Positions 33,688 through 41,795 of a stretch of 64,000 nt of DNA are shown here, in pieces (position 1 is the stretch's first letter; each line of letters starts with the position of its first letter). The position numbers and the translations under genes are program-made. Source of the DNA: Streptomyces sp. RKAG293 (GTDB lineage Bacteria; Actinomycetota; Actinomycetes; Streptomycetales; Streptomycetaceae). The notes below the pieces were generated by a model that saw only the letters and a program-made list of their open reading frames with translations, made no database searches and was not told where the DNA came from. The stretch spans positions 6,805,001 to 6,869,000 of the forward strand of contig NZ_JAJOZB010000001.1 in assembly GCF_023701745.1 (NCBI RefSeq), given 5' to 3'.

Positions 33688-35381
33688 GACAGCGCCTCCT
33701 CGGAGGCGCGGGCGGCCCAGGTGGCGAAGCGCTCGTCGTCCTCGCGCTCCTCCTCGAAGCGCCGCAGCACCCGCTCGACGTAGTCGGGCAGCGCGGCGGA
33801 GGTGACCTTCAGACCGCGCACCTTGCGGCCGAAGCCGGGCTCCAGACCGAGGCTGCCGCCCAGGTGCACCTGGAAGCCCTCGACCTGCTCGCCGTTCTCG
33901 TCGGTGACCAGCTGGCCCTTGAGACCGATGTCCGCCACCTGGATGCGGGCACAGGAGTTGGGGCAGCCGTTGACGTTGATGGTCAGCGGCTGGTCGAAGT
34001 CCGGCAGCCGGTGCTCCAGCTCGTCGATGAGGGAGGCGCCGCGCGCCTTGGTCTCGACGATGGCCAGCTTGCAGAACTCGATGCCGGTGCAGGCCATGGT
34101 GCCGCGCCGGAACGGCGACGGCTTCACCTGGAAGCCGAGCGCTTCCAGAGCGGCCACCAGGGACTCGACCCGCGGCTCCTCGACGTCCAGCACGATCATC
34201 TTCTGCTCGACGGTGGTGCGCAGCCGGCCCGAGCCGTGTCCGGCGGCCAGGTCCGCGATCTTGGAGAGCGTCGAGCCGTCGATCCGGCCGACCCGCGGCG
34301 CGAAGCCCACGTAGAAGCGGCCGTCCTGCTGGCGGTGCACACCCACGTGGTCACGCCACTGCTGCTCGGGGTACTCCGGGGCGGGGCCGTCGGTGAGCTT
34401 GCGCTGGAGGTACTCGTCCTCCAGGATCTGCCGGAACTTCTCCGGGCCCCAGTCGGCGACCAGGAACTTCAGCCGGGCGCGGGTGCGCAGCCGGCGGTAG
34501 CCGTAGTCACGGAAGATGCCGATCACACCGGCCCACACGTCGGCGACGTCGTCCAGCGGGACCCACGCGCCGAGCCGCACCCCGAGCTTGGGGTTGGTGG
34601 ACAGCCCGCCGCCGACCCACAGGTCGAAGCCGGGGCCGTGCTCGGGGTGGTGCACCCCGACGAACGCGATGTCGTTGATCTCGTGCGCCACGTCCAGCAG
34701 CGGCGAACCGGAGATCGCCGTCTTGAACTTGCGCGGGAGGTTGGAGAAGTCCTTGGAGCCGATGTAGCGCGAGTGGATCTCGTCGATCGCGGAGCTGCCG
34801 TCGATGATCTCGTCGGCCGCGATCCCCGCCACCGGCGAGCCGAGGATGGTGCGCGGGGTGTCGCCGCACGCCTCGGTGGTGGACAGGCCGACGGCCTCCA
34901 GCCGGCGCCAGATCTCCGGAACGTCCTCGATCCGGATCCAGTGGTACTGGACGTTCTGCCGGTCGGTCAGGTCGGCGGTGCCGCGGGCGAACTCCTGCGA
35001 GATCTCACCGATGACGCGCAGCTGCTCGGTGGTGAGCCGGCCGCCGTCGATGCGGACCCGCAGCATGAAGTACTCGTCGTCGAGCTCGTGCGGCTCCAGG
35101 ATGGCGGTCTTGCCGCCGTCGATCCCGGGCCTGCGCTGGGTGTAGAGACCCCACCAGCGCATGCGGCCGCGGAGGTCGGCGGGGTCGATCGAGTCGAAAC
35201 CGCGCTGGGAGTAGATCGTCTCAATGCGTGTCCGCACGTTGAGACCGTCGTCGTCCTTCTTCGTCTGCTCGTTGCCGTTGAGCGGCGTGAAGTGGCCCAT
35301 GGCCCACTGGCCCTCACCACGGTGGCGTCCGGCCTTGCGGCGGGCCGTGGTGTCGGCTGGTTGATCAGGAGTGGAGGCCAT
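33684..35381 (-). CDS. Ferredoxin-dependent sulfite (or nitrite/sulfite) reductase
   Basis: Six-electron reduction of sulfite to sulfide using siroheme and a [4Fe-4S] cluster. It is 565 residues with two pseudo-symmetric halves: LTDRQNVQYHWIRIEDVPEI and GDTPRTILGSPVAG in the first, and the cluster cysteines ACTGIEFCKLA and NVNGCPNSCARIQVADIG in the second. The first 40 residues are a charged, non-conserved extension. The ATG at 35381 follows GAAGGAC. It is the first structural gene of the operon, preceded by a Cys-containing leader peptide, and the operon's last gene could supply siroheme. Confidence 0.95.
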   Translation of the reverse strand: MASTPDQPADTTARRKAGRHRGEGQWAMGHFTPLNGNEQTKKDDDGLNVRTRIETIYSQRGFDSIDPADLRGRMRWWGLYTQRRPGIDGGKTAILEPHELDDEYFMLRVRIDGGRLTTEQLRVIGEISQEFARGTADLTDRQNVQYHWIRIEDVPEIWRRLEAVGLSTTEACGDTPRTILGSPVAGIAADEIIDGSSAIDEIHSRYIGSKDFSNLPRKFKTAISGSPLLDVAHEINDIAFVGVHHPEHGPGFDLWVGGGLSTNPKLGVRLGAWVPLDDVADVWAGVIGIFRDYGYRRLRTRARLKFLVADWGPEKFRQILEDEYLQRKLTDGPAPEYPEQQWRDHVGVHRQQDGRFYVGFAPRVGRIDGSTLSKIADLAAGHGSGRLRTTVEQKMIVLDVEEPRVESLVAALEALGFQVKPSPFRRGTMACTGIEFCKLAIVETKARGASLIDELEHRLPDFDQPLTINVNGCPNSCARIQVADIGLKGQLVTDENGEQVEGFQVHLGGSLGLEPGFGRKVRGLKVTSAALPDYVERVLRRFEEEREDDERFATWAARASEEALS

Positions 35382-35548
35382 GGCGATGCGTCCTTCGGGC
35401 AGGGGCGAATACGTCGGTGGTAGCGCGGATGCACCCTATGGCCTGCGGAAACCTGAAATCGATCAGGGCAGTTGGCGGCGGCGGGGCGCATGCGCGACCA
35501 CGGCGCGAGAGGGTGGCGGGGGTGCCGGCGCCAACCGGCGCGGCGCGA

Positions 35549-35632
35549 TCAGCTCGCCGGACAGATGGCGCTGGACACGCGGCAGAAGTCGACGTGCGGC
35601 CGACCTACCAAGGCGATTCCAGTGCGGGACAT
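35549..35632 (-). CDS. Cysteine-containing leader peptide of the sulfur operon
   Basis: A 27-codon ORF beginning MSRTGIALVGRPHVDFCRVS and ending SAICPAS, with cysteines at 17 and 24. It matches the pattern of Streptomyces putative leader peptides found before sulfur-metabolism genes (GIALV-R-HVD--RVSSAIC). It lies 167 bp upstream of the sulfite reductase start and downstream of a -10-like GATAAT. The likely role is cysteine-dependent attenuation: when Cys-tRNA is scarce, ribosomes stall and the operon is read. No ribosome site is visible before the ATG, so it may be weakly translated. Confidence 0.7.
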   Translation of the reverse strand: MSRTGIALVGRPHVDFCRVSSAICPAS

Positions 35633-35671
35633 GTCGGAAGCGTGGCATGAGGGTCTTGGACGAGTCCACCG

Positions 35672-35697
35672 TCGTCCAGTATGTGGACCAGATTATC
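35672..35697 (-). promoter_or_regulatory. Probable start region of the sulfur operon
   Basis: GATAAT (complement of 35692-35697) is a good -10 about 60 nt before the leader ATG. Just downstream are the symmetric elements GTCCACATACTGGAC (complement of about 35676-35690) and GTGGAC, which could bind a sulfur regulator. No matching -35 is evident, suggesting an activator or an alternative sigma factor. Confidence 0.4.
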
Positions 35698-35724
35698 CCA
35701 TCAGGTGAGACGCTGTGCTCTGCG

Positions 35725-36297
35725 TCACTGCTCCGCGGGCCACGGCCCGGCCGGGACCGGCTGATCCGGTTCGTCCGCCGTCCTGGTGTCGAAGAGCCGG
35801 AAGCCGCGCCGCTCGTAGTTCGCCATCGCGTGCGGCCCGTCCAGGCTGCAGGTGTGCACCCACACCCGCTTCGTCGCGGTCCGCCCCGGCCACCGGCCGG
35901 CCAGGTCCCAGGCGCGGGCGGTCCCGTACGACAGCAGATGGCCGCCGATCCCGCGGCCCCGGAAGGCGGGCAGCAGCCCGAAGTACATGATCTCCACGAC
36001 GCCGTCGTCCTGCGGGTCGAGCTCCACGAACCCGGCCGGGGTGCCCCGGTCGTACGCCACCCACGTCTCCGAGCCCGGCCGGTCCAGATGCGCCTGCCAG
36101 CGGCCGTACGTCCAGCCCAGCCGGTCGGTCCAGCGGCAGTCCGCGCCGACCGACGCATAGAGGAAGCGGCTGAAATCGGGCGACGGCACCTCGGCGGCCA
36201 CGATCCGGACCCCCGGCCCGGCGGCGGGCACGGCCGAGGGCCGCAGATCCGCCGGTGCGGTCTGTTCGAGGGACCAGGTGGTCACGCTGATGCTCAT
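35725..36297 (-). CDS. GNAT-family N-acetyltransferase
   Basis: A 190-residue GNAT protein. The acetyl-CoA loop is LLPAFRGRGIGGHLL near residue 115, preceded by the VEIMYFGL strand, and SLDGPHAMANYERRGFRLFD covers the last conserved helix and strand. The substrate is unknown. It is 70 bp downstream of the sortase in the same direction; that gap holds two GGCCGCGACC direct repeats but no clear terminator. Confidence 0.88.
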   Translation of the reverse strand: MSISVTTWSLEQTAPADLRPSAVPAAGPGVRIVAAEVPSPDFSRFLYASVGADCRWTDRLGWTYGRWQAHLDRPGSETWVAYDRGTPAGFVELDPQDDGVVEIMYFGLLPAFRGRGIGGHLLSYGTARAWDLAGRWPGRTATKRVWVHTCSLDGPHAMANYERRGFRLFDTRTADEPDQPVPAGPWPAEQ

Positions 36298-36367
36298 GCC
36301 ACCACCCTAATTCGCCGCCGCGGGACAGCCGCCGCCGGCCGGCCGCGACCCGACGGCCGCGACCGGA

Positions 36368-37018
36368 TCAGCGCACCGCGCCCAGCCGCGCGAAGACGAC
36401 GACGTTCCCGTCGTATCCGCCCTTCTCCGTGTACCCGCCGCCACAGGTGATGACGCGCAGCTCGGCCGCGCCGGTGTCGCCGTACACCCGCTTCGCCGGG
36501 AACGCGTTCTTGGCGAACACCTCGACGCCGTACACGTCGAAGACCGCGGTGCGGCCGTCCTGGCGGGTCACCTCGATACGGCCGCCCTTCTTCAGGGCGC
36601 CGAGCCCGTAGAAGACGGCGGGCCCGGCCAGATTGTCGACATGCCCGTCGATGACGGAGGTGCCGGCCGCGCCCGGCGTGGGGGAGTTCCTGAACCAGCC
36701 GGCCAGGTTCTTGTCGGCCGGCGGCGGCGAGCCCACCCAGCCGTCCTTGTCGAGCGCGACGGTGATCAGCGGGGCGTTCACCCCGATGGACGGGATCCTG
36801 ACCCGGACCGGCGGCGAGGCCGGCAACGGCGGCGTGACCTGCCGGGCGGCAGGCGGGACGACACCGGGAATCGTGTCGACGGCGGCCGCCGCGGCGGGCT
36901 GCGGCGGAAGGGCCTGCTCCGCGGCACCGCCGCGGACCAGGGCCACCCCGACGACGGCGATCAGGGCGACGGCGACGGGTGCGCCGATGCCCTTGCGCGC
37001 CGGCTGCTCCGTGGCCAT
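36368..37018 (-). CDS. Class F sortase
   Basis: A 216-residue membrane-anchored transpeptidase-like enzyme. The N-terminal segment (IGAPVAVALIAVVGVALV) is a signal anchor, followed by a Pro/Ala-rich linker. The catalytic triad is visible: His in VIDGHVDN, Cys in RVITCGGG, and Arg in VVVFARLG at the C-terminus. The class F type is common in actinobacteria. No LPXTG-type substrate gene is nearby, so its target is encoded elsewhere or it acts in wall maintenance. The ATG at 37018 has GGAGGAAGG at 3 to 4 nt. Confidence 0.92.
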   Translation of the reverse strand: MATEQPARKGIGAPVAVALIAVVGVALVRGGAAEQALPPQPAAAAAVDTIPGVVPPAARQVTPPLPASPPVRVRIPSIGVNAPLITVALDKDGWVGSPPPADKNLAGWFRNSPTPGAAGTSVIDGHVDNLAGPAVFYGLGALKKGGRIEVTRQDGRTAVFDVYGVEVFAKNAFPAKRVYGDTGAAELRVITCGGGYTEKGGYDGNVVVFARLGAVR

Positions 37019-37156
37019 GGCCTTCCTCCCGCTCGGGGGCCCCGGGGGACCACCCTCCGAAACGCTAGACGCGCGGCGGTCGGGCGGCGACAGCTGACAG
37101 GCGATCGGGTGGCGCGGAGCGCGCGCCCCGCGGCCGCCGGAGCCGGCCCCCTCCAC

Positions 37157-37179
37157 GCCCTGCCGCCATCCGGCAGGGC
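37157..37179. other. 9-bp hairpin just before the PfkB kinase gene
   Basis: GCCCTGCCG (37157-37165) and CGGCAGGGC (37171-37179) form a perfect stem with a 5-nt loop. It overlaps the expected -35 spacer of a TACGCT (37184-37189) promoter element that ends seven bases before the ATG at 37197, so it could be an operator for a leaderless transcript. Confidence 0.35.
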
Positions 37180-37196
37180 CTCGTACGCTGTCCCGC

Positions 37197-38150
37197 ATGT
37201 CCCGCACGAGTCCGAGCCGCCCCGTCGTCGTCCTCGGCGAATGCGTGGCCGACGCCTTCGCCGCCCCCCGGACCGGCGAGCCGGCCGCCGGTCTCGACCT
37301 GACCGTCGTCCCGGGCGGCGGCCCCGCCAACACCGCGGTCGCGCTGGCCCGGCTCGGCACGCCCACCCGGTTCCTCGGCCGGCTGTCGGGCGACGTCTTC
37401 GGCCGGCTCTTCCGCGAGCGGCTGGCCGGCTCCGGCGCCGACCTGACCGGCTGCCCCGACGCGGCCGAGCCCAGCACGCTCGCCGTCGCGGATCTCGACG
37501 CGGCCGGCCGGGCCCGCTACACCTTCCACGCCGAAGGCACCGCCGACTGGCAGTGGACGGCAGCCGAGCTGACGGCCGGGCTGCCCGCCGACCCGGCCTG
37601 TCTGCACACCGGCTCCCTCGCCCTCGTGCGCGACCCCGGGGCCGGCCGTATCGAAGAGCTCCTCGACGACCTCCGCCCCCGCACCACCATCAGCATCGAC
37701 CCCAACGTCCGGCCGGGCCTCGTACCCCCGGACCGCTACCGGCAGCGGCTGTCCCGCTGGTGCGCGGCGGCCGACATCCTCCGCCTCAGCGACGACGACC
37801 TCGCCCATCTGCACCCCGGCACCCCGCTGGAAAAAGCCTGCGACGAATGGCACGCCCTCGGCGTCCCCCTCGTCGTCATCACCCTCGGCCCCGACGGCGC
37901 CCTCGCCTCCCTCGACGGCGAACGGCTCCAGGTACCGGCCCAGCCGTGCGACGTCGTCGACACCGTCGGAGCGGGCGACGCGTTCATGGCAGGCCTGCTG
38001 CACCATCTGTACGCCGCCGGTCACCTGGGCGGCCGCCTCACCGCACTCACCCCCGCGGGGGTCCAGGAGGCCGTGGCCCTGGGCACGGCGGTGGCCGCCG
38101 CCACCTGCGCGGTCCAGGGCGCGAACCCGCCCTGGCCGCACCAGTTCTAA
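37197..38150 (+). CDS. PfkB-family carbohydrate kinase
   Basis: A 317-residue ribokinase-fold sugar kinase. The N-terminal signature is TVVPGGGPANTAVALARLG and the C-terminal signature with the catalytic Asp is DTVGAGDAFMAGLLHHL. The sugar is probably a ketose or fructoside, but it cannot be assigned. No ribosome site precedes the ATG; a TACGCT at 37184-37189 suggests a leaderless transcript. It is isolated, divergent from the sortase and convergent with the GAF regulator, with no sugar importer beside it. Confidence 0.93.
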   Translation: MSRTSPSRPVVVLGECVADAFAAPRTGEPAAGLDLTVVPGGGPANTAVALARLGTPTRFLGRLSGDVFGRLFRERLAGSGADLTGCPDAAEPSTLAVADLDAAGRARYTFHAEGTADWQWTAAELTAGLPADPACLHTGSLALVRDPGAGRIEELLDDLRPRTTISIDPNVRPGLVPPDRYRQRLSRWCAAADILRLSDDDLAHLHPGTPLEKACDEWHALGVPLVVITLGPDGALASLDGERLQVPAQPCDVVDTVGAGDAFMAGLLHHLYAAGHLGGRLTALTPAGVQEAVALGTAVAAATCAVQGANPPWPHQF

Positions 38151-38192
38151 GGCTGCGCTTGCGGCCGGCTCTCTCTCGCCCGTGGGCAACGG

Positions 38193-39479
38193 TTAGTGCC
38201 GGGCAGCCAGAACCGCCGGCGCCACCGAATGCGGCAACAGATCGACACCCCGCTCCGGACGCACCAATTCCACCTCGACCCCGTCCGCGAAGCGGTAGGG
38301 CCGATGTGCCAGCACCCCCGCAAGGTTGCGGCGCAGCCGCGACAGTTCCGCGCGGACCGTCACCGTCCGTCCCGCGTCGCCGAACAGGTCCTGGGCCAGT
38401 TCCGCCGCGCTGCGGCCGCCCCGGTGCAGCGCCAGGACGAAGAGGAGCTCGGCATGGCGCGGGCTGAGCTGTTGTGCCCAGCTGCCCGCCGCGCCCGAGA
38501 CCGTCACCGTCCAGGCGCGTGCCCGGCTGACGTCCAGGACGACGCGGCTCATGGGGGCCGCCGGGTCCCGGTCGTCGCCGAGGCGGATCAGCCAGCCGCC
38601 GGGCAGCGGATCCAGGGAGCACCTGCCCAGGCTCGGCAGCCACATCTCGCCGGACCGTACGGCGGCCGGCAGGGCCACCCGGTCCGGGGGCGCCATGCCG
38701 GTGACCGCGGCGGTCCAGCCGTTGCGGTCGACCGCGACGGCCCGGTCGTCCGACCCCGCCATCCGCGCCAGCAGCGGTGCCGCGATCGCCCGCAGCCGTT
38801 CGATGGAGGCCCAGTGCCGCAGCCGCAGTTCGCCCTCGGCGACCCGGGTCACGGCGGTGACCAGGGACAGGGTGGCCGGGTGGATGGTGGCGGCGGGGCC
38901 GCTGATGTCCACGACGCCGAGCAGCCGGCCGTCCCGCGGATCGTGCAGGGGCGCGGCGGCGCAGGTCCACGCGTGGTGGGTCCGTACGAAGTGCTCGGAG
39001 GAGTGCACCTGGACGGGTGCGCGGGTCACCAGCGCGGTGCCGATCGCGTTGGTGCCGACCACGTCCTCGGCCCAGGAGGCGCCCTCGGCGAAGCCGAGCC
39101 GGTCCGCACTCCTGCGCACCGCGAGGCTGCCGTCCCGCCACAACACCCGGCCCTCGCCGTCCGTGACCACCATGATGTGCCAGGCGACGTCGGCGACGGT
39201 CAGCAGCCCCTCGCGCAGCAGCGGCATGACGTCGCCCAGCGGCGAGGACTGCCGGCGGTGTTCGAGCTCCTCCGTGGAGAGCAGGCCGGCGTGCCGGCCG
39301 ATGTCCGGATCCACACCGTGGTTCCTGACCCGCAGCCAGGACTCGCTGATCACCGTGCGGGGCACCGCGGGCGGGGCGTCACCCGCCAGAGCGGCCTCGT
39401 GCACGCCGGCGAGCAACCGCGCCGACTCGCGGACGCCCATGGCCCCGAGACGGCCGAGACCGATCGGTGGGTCTGACAC
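38193..39479 (-). CDS. GAF-domain transcriptional regulator
   Basis: A 428-residue regulator. After a N-terminal helical segment (VPRTVISESWLRVRNHGVDP), residues about 100 to 220 are a GAF sensor with the AcoR-like signature EDVVGTNAIGTALVTRAPVQ. The C-terminal 80 residues form a winged helix (RHAELLFVLALHRGGRSAAE, then VRAELSRLRRNLAGVL) rather than the AAA+ plus Fis domains of true AcoR activators. Such proteins in Streptomyces usually sit opposite an aldehyde or alcohol dehydrogenase that they control. Here the opposite side has no dehydrogenase. The GTG at 39479 follows a GGGGG site; upstream are TGCAAC repeats. Confidence 0.88.
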   Translation of the reverse strand: MSDPPIGLGRLGAMGVRESARLLAGVHEAALAGDAPPAVPRTVISESWLRVRNHGVDPDIGRHAGLLSTEELEHRRQSSPLGDVMPLLREGLLTVADVAWHIMVVTDGEGRVLWRDGSLAVRRSADRLGFAEGASWAEDVVGTNAIGTALVTRAPVQVHSSEHFVRTHHAWTCAAAPLHDPRDGRLLGVVDISGPAATIHPATLSLVTAVTRVAEGELRLRHWASIERLRAIAAPLLARMAGSDDRAVAVDRNGWTAAVTGMAPPDRVALPAAVRSGEMWLPSLGRCSLDPLPGGWLIRLGDDRDPAAPMSRVVLDVSRARAWTVTVSGAAGSWAQQLSPRHAELLFVLALHRGGRSAAELAQDLFGDAGRTVTVRAELSRLRRNLAGVLAHRPYRFADGVEVELVRPERGVDLLPHSVAPAVLAARH

Positions 39480-39565
39480 ATTGCCCCCGGTTTGCCTGCT
39501 TCTCACGTCCTGCTGCCCATGGTGCCGCCGCTCCGTCCGCGGTGCCCGGGCAACCGGCATATCCA

Positions 39566-39588
39566 TTGCAACGAGCTGCAACCGTTGC
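39566..39588. promoter_or_regulatory. TGCAAC operator repeats upstream of the GAF regulator
   Basis: TTGCAAC (39566-39572), TGCAAC (39577-39582) and GTTGC (39584-39588) form a tandem and inverted arrangement; GCAAC-C-GTTGC is a perfect 11-bp palindrome. Sites of the TGCAAC/GTTGCA type are typical of the promoters controlled by this class of GAF regulator, so this is probably its own divergent control region. Confidence 0.6.
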
Positions 39589-39690
39589 GGGTGTGCGGGG
39601 GCCCGACGGACAGTGACGCGACGGTGCCGCATCCGGTCCGGCGAGATCCGTTGCACCGTCCGACGCGTCACACAAGGGGGGAATCCCGCC

Positions 39691-40029
39691 ATGTCGACCA
39701 CTCCGTCCCGGGTGGTCGCCGGTGGTGCTCCCGACGTCGGATACGTGCTTGACGGGTCCCCTTCTTCACGCTCCCAAGTAGCCTGTGTGGACGGGCTGTC
39801 GGCGTCGCTCACCGTCCCGGCCGACCTCGTGATTCCGGCACGGCTGCCCTCGGGCATCGAGGGCACCAGGACCGGGGGTGGTGCCGAGTCGGCGCGGCGC
39901 CACCCTCTGCCGGCGCGGTGGCGGCCGCTCACCCTTCCAGGCCCCCCTCCGAGGGTGAGGGCCGCCGCCGCGCCACCCCTGCCGCGACCACCTGCGCCGC
40001 CCCGCACCCCCTCCGCGCCCGGCACGTAG
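39691..40029 (+). CDS. Uncertain 112-residue ORF opposite the GAF regulator
   Basis: An ATG at 39691 with an AAGGGGGG site 9 to 10 nt upstream opens a frame beginning MSTTPSRVVAGGAPDVGYVL. The first half looks ordinary. The second half is Pro/Arg/Ala-rich and runs through a strong hairpin (39920-39966), and codon bias is weaker than in the neighbours. I recognise no domain. It may be a remnant of the target gene normally controlled by the GAF regulator, or not coding at all. The region 39480-40035 holds nothing else recognisable. Confidence 0.25.
   Translation: MSTTPSRVVAGGAPDVGYVLDGSPSSRSQVACVDGLSASLTVPADLVIPARLPSGIEGTRTGGGAESARRHPLPARWRPLTLPGPPPRVRAAAAPPLPRPPAPPRTPSAPGT
39920..39966 (-). 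terminator. Terminator of the AidB-like gene
   Basis: GGCGGCC and CTCACCCT (39920-39935, one bulged G) pair with AGGGTGAG and GGCCGCC (39952-39966), a 15-bp stem about 70 nt after the acyl-CoA dehydrogenase stop on the minus strand. Confidence 0.6.
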
Positions 40030-40035
40030 CGGCGC

Positions 40036-41673
40036 TCAGTCCGTGAGCGGCCGGGCGCGGTCCACGATCGAGGCCAGGTCGAGGGTGTGCGGCAGGGTGC
40101 CGAAGGTGGCTCCCCAGTCGCCGCCGAGCCGCGAGGCGCAGAACGCGTCGGCCACGGCGGACGGGGCGAACCGTACGAGCAGGGAGCCCTGGAGGATCAG
40201 GGCCATCCGTTCGACGATGCGCCGGGCACGGGCCTCCACACCGTCCAGGTCGGCGAGTTCGGTCAGCAGCCCCTTGATGGCACCGTCCAGCCGGTGGTCC
40301 GCGCCGCGGGCCAGGCCGATCTCGGTGAGGAACGCGTTCAGGGCCATCGGGTCGCGCCGCAGCACCCGCAGCACGTCCAGCGCCTGGACGTTGCCCGAAC
40401 CCTCCCAGACCGAGTTCAGCGGTGACTCGCGGAACAGCCGGGGCATCCCCGACTCCTCGACGTACCCGTTGCCGCCGAGGCACTCCAGCGCCTCCACGGC
40501 GACGGCCGGACAGCGCTTCGTCACCCAGTACTTGGTGACGGCCACCGCCAGCCGCCGGAAGTGCCGCTCCTGCTCGGTGCCGGTGTCGTAGGAGGCGGCG
40601 AGCCGCAGCGCGGTGGTCGTGGCGGCCTCCGACTCCAGGGCGAGGTCCGCCAGGACGTTGCGCATCAGCGGCTTGTCGATCAGCGGGCCGCCGAACGCGC
40701 CGCGGTGGGTGGCGTGGTGCACAGCCTGGGCGACCGCCTGCCGCATGATGGCCGCGGACCCGACGGCGCAGTCCAGCCGGGTCGCCGCGACCATCTCGAT
40801 GATGGTCGCCACCCCGCGGCCCTCCTCGCCGACCCGGCGCGCCCACGTCCCGTCGAACTCCACCTCGGACGAGGCGTTGGAACGGTTGCCGAGCTTGTCC
40901 TTCAGCCGCTGGATCGCGAAGACGTTACGGGTCCCGTCCGGCAGCACCCGCGGCAGCAGGAAGCAGCTGAGGCCGTCCGGGGCCTGGGCCAGTACCAGGA
41001 AGCCGTCCGACATGGGCGCGGAGCAGAACCACTTGTGGCCGGTCAGCGCGTAGGCGCCGTCCTCGGCGAGCGGTTCCGCGCGGGTGGTGTTGGCCCGGAC
41101 GTCGGAGCCGCCCTGCTTCTCCGTCATCCCCATGCCGAACAGCGCGCCGGGCTTCGCGCCGGCCGGGGCGAGCAGCGGATCGTAGATCCGGGAGCGGAGC
41201 CGCGGCTCCCATTCGGCGGCCAGCGCCGGATCGGCGCGCAGGGCCGGCACCGCCGCGTGCGTCATCGACACCGGGCAGCCGTGTCCGGCCTCGGCCTGCG
41301 ACCAGACCAGGAACCCGGCCGCGCGGCGCAGATGTCCGTCGGGGCGGGACCAGGCGTCGGTCAGGCCCGCCGACACCGCGTGGCCCAGCAGCCGGTGCCA
41401 GGACGGATGGAAGTCGACCTCGTCGATCCGGTTGCCGTACCGGTCATGGGTGCGCAGCACCGGGGAACTGCTGTTCGCCTCCTCCCCCCAGCGCTGCGCC
41501 TGGGCCGAGCCCGCGGCCCGGCCCAGCTCGCCCAGTTCGTTCTGGATCTCCGCCAGCCGCTCCGGAGCGGCGTGGCGTTCGACGGCCTCGACGAGCGCGG
41601 TGTCGGAGGCGTGGACGTCATATCCGACCAGCGGCGGAGGCTGGTTGGTCACGGTGTGCGTGGGGGCGCTCAT
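40036..41673 (-). CDS. AidB-like acyl-CoA dehydrogenase family protein
   Basis: A 545-residue flavoprotein. It has the acyl-CoA dehydrogenase core (FGMGMTEKQGGSDVRANTTR, HKWFCSAPMSDGFLVLAQ) and, at the catalytic base position, SVWEGSGNVQALDVLR, the AidB signature rather than YEGTNQ. The N-terminal extension of about 60 residues and the C-terminal 110-residue helical region also fit AidB, which in E. coli binds DNA and belongs to the alkylation (Ada) response. An Ada-AlkA/ogt pair lies 5.5 kb away, so a link to alkylation stress is possible but not shown. The ATG at 41673 is divergent from a YihY gene. Confidence 0.92.
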   Translation of the reverse strand: MSAPTHTVTNQPPPLVGYDVHASDTALVEAVERHAAPERLAEIQNELGELGRAAGSAQAQRWGEEANSSSPVLRTHDRYGNRIDEVDFHPSWHRLLGHAVSAGLTDAWSRPDGHLRRAAGFLVWSQAEAGHGCPVSMTHAAVPALRADPALAAEWEPRLRSRIYDPLLAPAGAKPGALFGMGMTEKQGGSDVRANTTRAEPLAEDGAYALTGHKWFCSAPMSDGFLVLAQAPDGLSCFLLPRVLPDGTRNVFAIQRLKDKLGNRSNASSEVEFDGTWARRVGEEGRGVATIIEMVAATRLDCAVGSAAIMRQAVAQAVHHATHRGAFGGPLIDKPLMRNVLADLALESEAATTTALRLAASYDTGTEQERHFRRLAVAVTKYWVTKRCPAVAVEALECLGGNGYVEESGMPRLFRESPLNSVWEGSGNVQALDVLRVLRRDPMALNAFLTEIGLARGADHRLDGAIKGLLTELADLDGVEARARRIVERMALILQGSLLVRFAPSAVADAFCASRLGGDWGATFGTLPHTLDLASIVDRARPLTD

Positions 41674-41795
41674 GGCAGCAACCGTAGGCGCCCGCGCGCG
41701 CCGGAAGGAAGGCGCCGCACCCGCCGCCGCCGGGCCGGCGGGAGAGCCCGGCAGGGGGTGGGACCGGGCCCGCCCGGGGCGGATACCGTAGGCGG

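Noticed and set aside
38193..40025. A 610-codon frame for the GAF regulator
   Set aside because: The conserved protein begins at the GTG at 39479; upstream residues are basic low-complexity sequence running through the operator region.
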